Source of the DNA: Comamonadaceae bacterium
GTDB taxonomy: Bacteria; Pseudomonadota; Gammaproteobacteria; Burkholderiales; Burkholderiaceae_C
Direction of reading: 5' to 3'
Assembly (NCBI GenBank): GCA_027486495.1
Contig: JAIXOZ010000117.1
Coordinates: 1 to 43,080 of the forward strand
Length of the DNA: 43,080 nt
In this document: positions 1-7,077 of the stretch, one piece after another
Layout of the letters: each line of letters starts with the position of its first letter
Numbering within the stretch: the first letter of the stretch is position 1
Program-made: the position numbers and the translations under genes
Notes under the pieces: generated by a model
What the model saw: only the letters and a program-made list of their open reading frames with translations
What the model was told of the DNA's origin: nothing
Database searches by the model: none

Positions 1-1869
1 GGCGCGCAGACCAATTACGCGCACCAAGTGCTGCGGCATGTGCAGCCCGCGCACGCGGCGGGGTTTTTGGCGGTCATCAGCCACAACGAAAAAGGCCTGC
101 GCCGCGAGATGACCTGGCCCGAGCTGCGCCGCCAAGTCGCGGCCATGGCCCTGCACCTGCGGGCCCAAGGTGTGCAACCGGGTGACCGCGTGGCGGCGTA
201 CCTGCCCAACATTCCTGAAGCGATGGTGGCGTTTTTGGCCACCGCCAGCGTGGGCGGCGTGTGGAGCATTTGTGCGCCCGACATGGGCACCAACGCTGTG
301 CTCGACCGCTTCAAGCAAATCGAGCCCAAGGTGCTGATCGCGGTGGACGGCGTGAGCTACGGCGGGCGCGACTTTGACCGCATGGGAGTGGTGCAGGAGT
401 TGCGCGATGCCTTGCCCAGCGTGCAGCACGTCATCGTGCACGACAACCTGGGCACACTGGACCTGGCCCATTGCGATGTGGGCAGCAGCGTGCAAATGTC
501 GACCATCACCGCGCGTGACGATGCCCAAGTGCAGGCCTTTGAGCCGCTGTGGCTGCCCTTTGACCACCCGCTGTGGATCGTGTATTCGAGCGGCACCACC
601 GGCCTGCCCAAACCCATCGTGCATGGCCACGGCGGCACCGTGATCGTGGCGCTGGCCAACAAAATTTTGCACAACGACATCGGCTGCAGCTACCAGCCCA
701 ACAGCTGGGGCGAGCGCTTTCACTGGTACAGCTCCACCGGCTGGGTCATGTGGAACGCGCAGGTGGCGGGCTTGCTCAATGGCGTGACCTGCGTGATTTA
801 CGACGGCAACCCCGGCGGCAGCAAGGAGCGGCCCGACTGGGGCATTTTGTGGCGCATGGCGGCGCAGGAAAAAGTCACGTTTTTTGGGGCAGGTGCCGCT
901 TACTTTGCCAACTGCCACAAAGCTGGTTTGGACATTTCCCGCAGCGGCGACCTGTCGCTGATCCGCGCCCTGGGCACCACGGGTTCGCCCCTCTCGGCCG
1001 ACACACAGACCTGGGGCGTCGAGCAATTCAAGGCCATCGGCACCGACATCTGGTGGTGCAACATCTCGGGCGGCACCGACTTTGCGGGCGCTTTTGTCGG
1101 CGGCCACCGCGAGTTGCCGCAAGAGCCCGGCGTCATGCAGTGCCGCGAACTCGGCTGCGCCGTTGAGGCCTGGAACGAAGCGGGTGAGCCCGTGCTGGGC
1201 GAAGTGGGCGAGCTGGTCTGCACCCAGCCCATCCCGTCCATGCCGCTGTACTTTTGGAACGACAAGGACAACGCCCGCTACCTCGCCAGCTATTTCGAGA
1301 TGTACCCCGCAGGCCATGGCCGCCAACCCGGCGGCGGCGATGGTCCAGCCAGCATGGGCGGTGTGTGGCGCCACGGCGACTGGCTGCGCATTGGCGACGC
1401 CAGTGGTCAGGGTGAAGGTTGCGTGATCTTTGGCCGCAGCGACGCCACCATCAACCGCTACGGCCTGCGCATGGGCACCAGCGAGCTGTACAGCGCCGTC
1501 GAAGCCCTGCCCGAAGTCATGGACTCCATGGTGGTGGACCTGGAATACCTGGGCAAAGAAAGCTACATGCCGCTCTTTGTGGTGCTGCGCCCCGGCACGG
1601 CGCTGGACGATGCGGTCAAGGCCAAGCTCAACAACGCCATCAAGGTGGCGCTCAGCCCGCGCTTCATCCCGAACGACATCTTCCAGGTGGCCGAGATCCC
1701 GCGCACCCTGTCGGGCAAAAAGCAGGAGTTGCCGATCAAGAAACTCATGCTGGGTCAGCCGCTGGAGAAAGTCGTCAACAAGGACGCCATGGCCAACCCG
1801 GGGTGTCTGGATTGGTATGTGGCACTGGCCAAAGAACACTTGGCCAAGGTCGTAAAACCCGGTGTTTGA
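1..1869 (+). CDS. Acetoacetate-CoA ligase (acetoacetyl-CoA synthetase), 5' end outside window
   Basis: ANL-superfamily enzyme that activates acetoacetate with ATP and CoA to acetoacetyl-CoA in the cytoplasm, usually feeding ketone-body or polyhydroxybutyrate metabolism. The frame is open from base 1 and reads GAQTNYAHQVLRH, a stretch expected well inside this family, so the N-terminus lies upstream of the window; a GTG at 28 is internal, not the start. Visible motifs are the adenylation P-loop YSSGTTGLPKPIVHG (codons about 192-206), GGTDFAGAFVGG, the hinge region WRHGDWLRIGD and the C-terminal catalytic lysine context PRTLSGKKQELPIKK. It ends at TGA 1867-1869 and converges on a small membrane-protein gene. 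Other acyl-CoA synthetases are possible, but the WxxTGWVMWN and SGGTD blocks fit the acetoacetate group. Confidence 0.9.
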   Translation, partial: GAQTNYAHQVLRHVQPAHAAGFLAVISHNEKGLRREMTWPELRRQVAAMALHLRAQGVQPGDRVAAYLPNIPEAMVAFLATASVGGVWSICAPDMGTNAVLDRFKQIEPKVLIAVDGVSYGGRDFDRMGVVQELRDALPSVQHVIVHDNLGTLDLAHCDVGSSVQMSTITARDDAQVQAFEPLWLPFDHPLWIVYSSGTTGLPKPIVHGHGGTVIVALANKILHNDIGCSYQPNSWGERFHWYSSTGWVMWNAQVAGLLNGVTCVIYDGNPGGSKERPDWGILWRMAAQEKVTFFGAGAAYFANCHKAGLDISRSGDLSLIRALGTTGSPLSADTQTWGVEQFKAIGTDIWWCNISGGTDFAGAFVGGHRELPQEPGVMQCRELGCAVEAWNEAGEPVLGEVGELVCTQPIPSMPLYFWNDKDNARYLASYFEMYPAGHGRQPGGGDGPASMGGVWRHGDWLRIGDASGQGEGCVIFGRSDATINRYGLRMGTSELYSAVEALPEVMDSMVVDLEYLGKESYMPLFVVLRPGTALDDAVKAKLNNAIKVALSPRFIPNDIFQVAEIPRTLSGKKQELPIKKLMLGQPLEKVVNKDAMANPGCLDWYVALAKEHLAKVVKPGV

Positions 1870-1881
1870 TTGGATGGCGCC

Positions 1882-1929
1882 CGTCCAACGCTGGACGCGG
1901 CACTCAGGGGGGTGGTGATTTCATCACCA
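1882..1929. terminator. Two hairpins between convergent genes (possible terminator)
   Basis: The first hairpin is CGTCCA-ACGC-TGGACG (1882-1897). The second is TGGTGAT-TTC-ATCACCA (1913-1929). They sit between the stop of the acetoacetyl-CoA synthetase and the stop of the convergent small membrane protein. Neither is followed by a T-run, so intrinsic termination is uncertain. Confidence 0.35.
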
Positions 1930-1944
1930 GAACCCGGCGTGAAT

Positions 1945-2289
1945 TCATGATGCTTTGCGCTTGAACAAGCGCCCCAAAAGCATGCCCACAGCACCTTGAG
2001 CGCGTTGCACCATGCCGCGCAAAAAAGCCATGACCGAAGTCTTTTTCGCAAAAATGCGTCGGGGCAGCGCTGCTTTTTTGCCCGGCAACTCCAATCGGCG
2101 TGTCGGCGTCCAGACGCTGCTCACCACCAACTGCAGCGTGGCCAGCATCAACATCACTTGCAGGCCAAACAACAGCAAAAAGCCCCAGGAAATGTCGGGC
2201 CACAGCATGCGCAAAAGCCACATCACCATGCTCAGGCCCAGCAAGGTGATGGCACTCAGTTTCAGGCCCAAGGTCAAATGGCTGGACAT
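1945..2289 (-). CDS. Small two-helix inner-membrane protein, unknown function
   Basis: A 114-residue protein I do not recognise as a named family. Two hydrophobic helices are visible: about residues 8-26 (LKLSAITLLGLSMVMWLL) and 33-57 (ISWGFLLLFGLQVMLMLATL). A basic cytoplasmic-type tail follows (TPTRRLELPGKKAALPRR ... LFKRKAS). This looks like a small integral membrane protein with a positively charged C-terminus. It is convergent with the ligase gene and divergent from the HipA-like gene, separated from the latter by about 215 bases that carry the latter's promoter. Hydrophobic pattern, start ATG at 2289 and codon use support a real gene; no function is claimed. Confidence 0.7.
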   Translation of the reverse strand: MSSHLTLGLKLSAITLLGLSMVMWLLRMLWPDISWGFLLLFGLQVMLMLATLQLVVSSVWTPTRRLELPGKKAALPRRIFAKKTSVMAFLRGMVQRAQGAVGMLLGRLFKRKAS

Positions 2290-2447
2290 GGTATCGGTTC
2301 GGTGACAGCGCCTGACGGGCTGCGTGCTTGAAAAAATGTCATATTAGTCACAAGGCGGCCTTGTTTGTGAGGCGTTTGCAAATTTTTTCGGAAAAACCAT
2401 TCACCCAAACCCGCTGAAATTCACTGGCGGGGTCAAAAACTTGTTGA

Positions 2448-2510
2448 CTGACAATGGTTTAAATCAGTTGTATCATTCAAATATCTATTCAGATATTTAT
2501 TCAAATGAAT
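2448..2510 (+). promoter_or_regulatory. Promoter and repeat operator of the HipA-like gene
   Basis: A -35-like CTGACA (2448-2453) lies 17 bases before a -10-like TATCAT (2471-2476), each 5 of 6 to consensus. Immediately downstream is an 8-base inverted repeat AAATATCT-ATTC-AGATATTT (2479-2498). The same stretch is three imperfect 12-base direct repeats, ATTCAAATATCT, ATTCAGATATTT and ATTCAAATGAAT (2475-2510), the last containing the ATG at 2505. No Shine-Dalgarno sequence is visible because the repeats occupy its place. Autorepression by the protein's own N-terminal HTH is an inference. Confidence 0.6.
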
Positions 2511-3836
2511 CCCACCGAAACCCTGATGACCGCCTTGCGACGCCGCAGCGGCCATGCCAGCAGCCCCGAGTTGCAGGCGCAGTTGGGCGTGAGTCAGCCC
2601 ACGGTGTCGCGATTGCTGGCGCCCTTGCTCGCGTCAGCTCAGGTGGTCAAGGTCGGGGCAGCTCGGGCGCAACGCTATGTGTTGCCGCGTGATGTTCCGG
2701 GTGTTGGGCGTCAGGTGCTCATCCACCTGGTGCAGCCCGATGGTGAGCTGCAAGCCTTTGGCACGCTCTATCCCTTGGTCGGCGGCGGCTTTTGGATGGA
2801 CGAAGTCGACCATACCCATGGCCAAAGCGCATTTCACCCCAGCCTGCCATGGTTCTTGATGGACACCCGGCCCCAAGGTTTTTTGGGCCGCGCCTTTGCG
2901 CAGGCACATGCCGAGCTGGCCTTGCCCCCGCATTTGGCGCACTGGAGCGACGACCACATCCTGCTCGCGTTGGTGCGTGCCGGCGAAGACCTGCCCGGCA
3001 ACTTGCTGGTGGGTGCGGCTTCACTTGACCGCTATCTGGCCCTGTTGCCCAAGCGCAGCGCCGCCCCGGTGGTGAGTGACCCAGAGCAGGACTATCCCCG
3101 CCTGGCTTTGCAAGCCCTGGGCAGCGCCGTCCCAGGCTCTAGCGCGGGTGGCGAGCAACCCAAGTTTGGCGCGGTGACAGGTGGCACGCCCGTGCTGGTC
3201 AAGTTTTCACCCGCAGGCGACGCACCGGCCGACCAGCGCTGGCGCGACCTGTTGGTGTGCGAGGCCTTGGCCTTGCAAATACTGCAAGCCGCAGGCATTG
3301 CCGCTGCGCAGACCGACATCGTGCAGGCGGGTGGTCGGGTCTTTTTGCAAAGCCGCCGATTTGACCGAACGCCCCAGGGCCGCGTGGGCATGGTGTCTTT
3401 GGAAATGTACGACGCGCACTACATCGGCATCGGCTCTCAGTGGGCAGCCACCGCCATGCAGACGGGCCGTGCGGGTGCGGAAAAATTGAGCGCTGCAGAC
3501 ATCCAGACGCTCTGCCTGCTCGACGCTTTTGGCGCCCTGATCGCCAACACCGACCGCCACCACGGCAATGTCTCGCTGCTGCTGCACCAGCACCGTTGGC
3601 AACTGGCCCCTGCCTACGACATGCTGCCCATGTTTTATGCCCCGGTGGCGGGTGAAGTGGTCGAGCGCGACTGGTCCAGTCAATTGCCGCGCCCCAACGC
3701 CCACACCCTGAGCGTCTGGCCGCAAGCGAAGGCGCTGGCCATGCAGTTTTGGCAAAGGGCTGCGGGGGATGCGCGGATCGGTGAGGCGTTCCGGGCGGTG
3801 GCGAGGGCCAATGTGACGATGGTGCAGGGGCTCTGA
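2505..3836 (+). CDS. yjjJ: HipA-family serine/threonine kinase toxin, YjjJ (HipH) type
   Basis: A 443-residue HipA-fold kinase of the YjjJ group, which differs from classical HipA in carrying its own N-terminal winged-helix DNA-binding domain. Residues about 15-60 (SSPELQAQLGVSQPTVSRLLAPL) are the HTH. The kinase part has the glycine-rich GGEQPKF loop, catalytic NTDRHHGN with Asp350, and metal-binding AYDMLP with Asp372. In E. coli the YjjJ protein is reported to be toxic and countered by HipB; here no hipB-like gene is adjacent, so it is a solitary gene. The start ATG at 2505 lies within the third operator repeat, so translation is leader-poor in SD and regulation is probably at the promoter. 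It ends in a shared terminator with convergent dapD. Its kinase target cannot be read from sequence. Confidence 0.88.
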   Translation: MNPTETLMTALRRRSGHASSPELQAQLGVSQPTVSRLLAPLLASAQVVKVGAARAQRYVLPRDVPGVGRQVLIHLVQPDGELQAFGTLYPLVGGGFWMDEVDHTHGQSAFHPSLPWFLMDTRPQGFLGRAFAQAHAELALPPHLAHWSDDHILLALVRAGEDLPGNLLVGAASLDRYLALLPKRSAAPVVSDPEQDYPRLALQALGSAVPGSSAGGEQPKFGAVTGGTPVLVKFSPAGDAPADQRWRDLLVCEALALQILQAAGIAAAQTDIVQAGGRVFLQSRRFDRTPQGRVGMVSLEMYDAHYIGIGSQWAATAMQTGRAGAEKLSAADIQTLCLLDAFGALIANTDRHHGNVSLLLHQHRWQLAPAYDMLPMFYAPVAGEVVERDWSSQLPRPNAHTLSVWPQAKALAMQFWQRAAGDARIGEAFRAVARANVTMVQGL

Positions 3837-3850
3837 GCTCAACGCGGCAC

Positions 3851-3888
3851 AAAAAACAACGGCGTGCCGCTCTCGCGTGCACGCCGTT
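3851..3888. terminator. Bidirectional intrinsic terminator between yjjJ and dapD
   Basis: A perfect 10-base inverted repeat AACGGCGTGC (3858-3867) and GCACGCCGTT (3879-3888) with an 11-base loop lies between the convergent stops. On the minus strand the stem is followed by GTTTTTTG, a standard T-run for dapD transcripts. On the plus strand it is followed by the weaker TGGTTTTG for yjjJ. Confidence 0.8.
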
Positions 3889-3909
3889 TGGTTTTGAAAG
3901 AACGCGAAA

Positions 3910-4887
3910 TCAGTTCTTGTGCAACTCGGCGTTCAACTCGCCCCAGCTCTTGTTGCGTGGAATGGCGTGTAACGCGCCCGACTGTGAATCGCGGCGGAAC
4001 AAGATGCCGTTTTTGCCGGACAGCTCTTTGGCTTTCATGACCGAGCCGTCGGGCATCTGCACGCGGCTGCCGCCGGTGATGTAGCAACCCGCTTCGACGA
4101 TGCAGTCGTCGCCCAGCGAGATGCCGATACCGGCGTTGGCGCCCAGCAAGCAGCGCTTGCCGACCTTGATGACTTCTTTGCCGCCACCCGACAACGTGCC
4201 CATGATGGACGCGCCGCCGCCGATGTCGCTGGCGTCATCGACCACCACGCCCGCGCTGATGCGGCCTTCGACCATGCTCGCACCCAGCGTGCCGGCGTTG
4301 AAGTTGCAAAAGCCTTCGTGCATGACGGTGGTGCCGCTGGCCAAGTGCGCGCCCAGACGCACGCGGTCAGCGTTGGCAATGCGCACGCCCGATGGGATCA
4401 CGTAGTCGGTCATTTGCGGGAACTTGTCCAGGCCCTTGATCTCGAGCACGCGGCCGGTGCCACGGGCTTTCAGGCGGGCAGCGGGCACATCGGCCAGCGC
4501 GCAGGGGCCGAAGTTGGTCCAGGCCACGTTGGGCAACAGGCCAAAAATGCCGGTCACGTTGGCGCCGTGTGGCAACACCAGGCGGTGGCTCAGCAGGTGC
4601 AGGCGCAGGTAGGCGTCGTGTGTGTCGGCGGGCGCGTCGGCCAGGCTCTTGATCTCGGTGCGCACGGCCACCACGGTGGCGTTGCGCACAGCGCAGGCGA
4701 CCAGGGCCTGGGCCACGTCAGCGCCCAAAGCGGCGATGGCTTCGGCTTGGGTCAGGCGGGTGCTGCCGCTGGCGGTGACATCGGCGGCCAGTTCTGGGGC
4801 TGGGAACCAAGTGTCCAGCACGGTGCCGTCAGCGGCGATGGTGGCCAGGCCCGTGGCGCGTGCGCCGGTGGTTTGGAGAGTGCTCAT
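3910..4887 (-). CDS. dapD: 2,3,4,5-tetrahydropyridine-2,6-dicarboxylate N-succinyltransferase
   Basis: Catalyses succinyl transfer from succinyl-CoA to tetrahydrodipicolinate in the lysine and meso-diaminopimelate pathway. The 325-residue protein belongs to the longer DapD group known from Actinobacteria, Pseudomonas and some Burkholderiales (GLATIAADGTVLDTWFPAPEL near the N-terminus). A left-handed beta-helix of hexapeptide repeats fills about residues 165-270: GVRIANADRVRLGAHLAS, GTTVMHEGFCNFNAGTLG, GRISAGVVVDDASDIGGG, CLLGANAGIGISLGDDC. The conserved MVEGRIS segment is intact. It is a single gene, divergent from the TRAP operon, with a terminator-like hairpin in its leader and a strong terminator behind it. 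Confidence 0.93.
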   Translation of the reverse strand: MSTLQTTGARATGLATIAADGTVLDTWFPAPELAADVTASGSTRLTQAEAIAALGADVAQALVACAVRNATVVAVRTEIKSLADAPADTHDAYLRLHLLSHRLVLPHGANVTGIFGLLPNVAWTNFGPCALADVPAARLKARGTGRVLEIKGLDKFPQMTDYVIPSGVRIANADRVRLGAHLASGTTVMHEGFCNFNAGTLGASMVEGRISAGVVVDDASDIGGGASIMGTLSGGGKEVIKVGKRCLLGANAGIGISLGDDCIVEAGCYITGGSRVQMPDGSVMKAKELSGKNGILFRRDSQSGALHAIPRNKSWGELNAELHKN

Positions 4888-4975
4888 GTTTGGGCTCCGA
4901 AAAAATGGCCCACCATGTGTGTGGGCCGTTGCGTCAAGGGTGGCGAGATTATCGCGGAAGGCGGCATGTCACAAA
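4884..4975 (-). promoter_or_regulatory. dapD leader: putative promoter, terminator-like hairpin and 10-codon leader frame
   Basis: On the minus strand a -10-like GATAAT (4953-4948) follows a -35-like TTTGTG (4975-4970) at 16 bases. About 15 bases below the predicted start site lies the perfect hairpin GGCCCAC-N7-GTGGGCC (4927-4907), followed by A and six Ts (4906-4900). This is an intrinsic-terminator shape inside the 5' leader. A short frame begins with ATG in the hairpin loop (4916-4914), runs ten codons and ends in TGA at 4886-4884, overlapping the dapD ATG as ATGA. The hairpin is seen directly; attenuation is inferred. Confidence 0.45.
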
Positions 4976-5110
4976 TTATTCACGGGCCTTACATAGACTC
5001 GACCATTTTCAACCTTCACGATTTCGGCGCAGGATCTCGCACCTACCGTGGTGCACAACGCAGACGCTCCCCAGACCATGCCTGCTCCACTTTTTGCCAA
5101 CGCTGTTGCC

Positions 5111-6031
5111 ATGTCATCTACCCGAACCTCGGCAGCAGCCCCTGACAGTTTCACTGCGGTTTGGCGGATGATGGGCGTCCTTTTGATGGCCAGCCTGCTG
5201 GGCGGCTGTATGCCGCGCCAATTGTTGGTCAACAGCGCGGCTGACGCGCTGACGGCACAAGGCCAAGCGGCTGAAGAGGACATTGGCTTGGCCCGTGAGG
5301 CCAGTGCTTTTTATCTCAAATTGTCCGAATCCTTGTTGAAACAGTCGCCTGGTCACTTGCCTTTGGCCGAGTCGGTCGCTTCGGGCTTCACGCAATATGC
5401 CTACGCTTTTGTGGGTTTCGAAGCCGAGCGTTTGGTCAGCACCGATGCCAAGGCTGCTCACCAGCTCAACCAGCGCGCGCAACGCATGTATTGGCGCGCA
5501 CACCGCCATGCCATGGCTGCTTTGAATCAGACGAGCCCCGGATTTTCTGCCGCCCTGGCGCAGCCACAGGCCTCGCGCTGGCCTGCGCTGCGCCCCGATC
5601 AAGTGGGCGTGGCTTATTGGGCCGCCGCGTCCTGGGGGGCCTACATTGCATTGTCCAAAGACGATCCCGACGCGGTGGCCGATTTGCCCTTGGTCGGCCG
5701 CCTGGCCGAATTGGCGTGGCGCACCGCACCTGACCACGGTCAAGGCGCTTTGGCCAGTTTGATGGGCAACATCGAGGCTGCACGCCCCGGAGGCTCTGCC
5801 GCTAAAGCGGCCGCGTATTTTGACCAAGCCATTGCGGCCAGTGGCGGTCAAAACGCTGGGCCTCTTGTGGCCAAGGCCGAGGCGATTGCCCAAGCGGCGG
5901 GCGATCGTCCAGCCTTTGAAGCGTTGTTGCAACAGGCGCTGACGGTGAGCGCCAAGCACACCGACTTGTCGAGCCAAATCATGCGCCAGCGAGCGCAGTG
6001 GTTGCTCGACAACGTGGATGATCTTTTTTAA
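5111..6031 (+). CDS. TRAP transporter T-component lipoprotein (TatT family)
   Basis: TatT proteins are periplasmic TPR-like partners of some TRAP transporters, best known from Treponema pallidum, where TatT binds the solute-binding subunit. A frame is open from 5048, but the start at ATG 5111 gives a compact lipoprotein signal: basic residues near WRMMG, hydrophobic core VLLMASL, lipobox LLGGC. The mature part is alpha-helical with repeated pairs (AREASAFYLKLSESLL, QLNQRAQRMYWRAHRHAM, AYWAAASWGAYIAL). It is translationally coupled to the next gene by TAATG (stop 6029-6031, ATG 6031-6033). With the two downstream genes it forms a T-P-QM operon. Alternative starts are 5048 and 5168. Confidence 0.82.
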   Translation: MSSTRTSAAAPDSFTAVWRMMGVLLMASLLGGCMPRQLLVNSAADALTAQGQAAEEDIGLAREASAFYLKLSESLLKQSPGHLPLAESVASGFTQYAYAFVGFEAERLVSTDAKAAHQLNQRAQRMYWRAHRHAMAALNQTSPGFSAALAQPQASRWPALRPDQVGVAYWAAASWGAYIALSKDDPDAVADLPLVGRLAELAWRTAPDHGQGALASLMGNIEAARPGGSAAKAAAYFDQAIAASGGQNAGPLVAKAEAIAQAAGDRPAFEALLQQALTVSAKHTDLSSQIMRQRAQWLLDNVDDLF

Positions 6032-7077
6032 TGGGTCTGAAAATGGTTTTGACATTTGCAAAGTGGTGGCCCAAAGGGCTGAGCGCGGCGCTGTTGGTGT
6101 TGGGCATGTCGGTGGTCAACACCGCGCAGGCCAACCCCCAGCAACTGCGCATCGGTTCTTTGGTGCCCAAAAATTCTCTCTATCACCGCCAGTTGCTGGA
6201 CGTGGCCGAGAGCTGGCGCACAGCGCAGGGTGCGGGCGCAAAGTATCTGGTTTATCCCGACGGTTCCCAAGGCGGCGAGGCCGAGATGGCGCGCCGCATG
6301 CGCATCGGCCAACTCCAAGGCGCCTTGCTGTCGGTGGTGGGTTTGCGCGAAATCGAGCCCTCGATCGCAGCATTGCAATCCCTGCCCCTTTTGTTTCGCA
6401 GTTGGGAAGAACTTGATTACGTGCGCGAGAAAATGCGCCCAGCCATGGAAAAGAAGTTCCTCGACAAAGGTTTTGTCGTGTTGGCTTGGGGCGATGCGGG
6501 TTGGGTGCGATTTTTTTCCAAAGAAGCCGCGCTGCGGCCCGATGACTACAAGCGCATGAAATTTTTTGCCTGGGGCTCGGAGCCTGACCAGCAAAACATC
6601 ATGAAAAGCTTGGGCTACACGCCAGTGCCTTTGGAGACCACCGACATCTTGCCCGCCATCCAGACCGGCATGATCAGTGTGGTGCCGTCCACGCCCTACT
6701 TTGCATTGGCCACCCAGGTCTATAACACCGCACCCCACATGCTGGAAATCAATTGGGCCCCGATTGTGGGGGCCTTGGTGGTGACCCGCAAGTCATGGGA
6801 AGGCATGTCGCCCGAGGTTCAAAAAGCGGTGCGCGCTGCCAGCGACAAGGCGGGTGCAGAAATCCGCACCAAAGCCCGTCAAGAGGTTGAAGAAGCGGTG
6901 GACGCGATGAAAAAACGAGGCCTCACGGTCCACAAACCCAATGCCGCGCAAATGAAAGAGTGGAACGACTTGGCCGAAAAGCTGTACCCGCGCATTCGCG
7001 GCACCATGGTGCCCAACGAAACGTTTGACGATGTGATGGCCCACCTGAAAACCTACCGCGCAGGCCAAGCCAAGTGA
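6031..7077 (+). CDS. TRAP transporter solute-binding protein (DctP family)
   Basis: Periplasmic high-affinity binding subunit of a tripartite ATP-independent periplasmic transporter, normally for organic acids. The 348-residue precursor has a Sec signal peptide (about residues 1-35, KGLSAALLVLGMSVVNTAQA). The mature chain shows DctP features: LRIGSLVPKNSLYHRQL, YPDGSQGGEAEMARRMRIGQL, and the central PLLFRSWEELDYVREKM and GSEPDQQNIMKSLGYTPVPL blocks. The carboxylate-binding arginine cannot be assigned with certainty. It lies between TatT and the fused membrane subunit, and its TGA overlaps the next GTG. The ligand is not predictable from sequence alone. Confidence 0.88.
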   Translation: MGLKMVLTFAKWWPKGLSAALLVLGMSVVNTAQANPQQLRIGSLVPKNSLYHRQLLDVAESWRTAQGAGAKYLVYPDGSQGGEAEMARRMRIGQLQGALLSVVGLREIEPSIAALQSLPLLFRSWEELDYVREKMRPAMEKKFLDKGFVVLAWGDAGWVRFFSKEAALRPDDYKRMKFFAWGSEPDQQNIMKSLGYTPVPLETTDILPAIQTGMISVVPSTPYFALATQVYNTAPHMLEINWAPIVGALVVTRKSWEGMSPEVQKAVRAASDKAGAEIRTKARQEVEEAVDAMKKRGLTVHKPNAAQMKEWNDLAEKLYPRIRGTMVPNETFDDVMAHLKTYRAGQAK

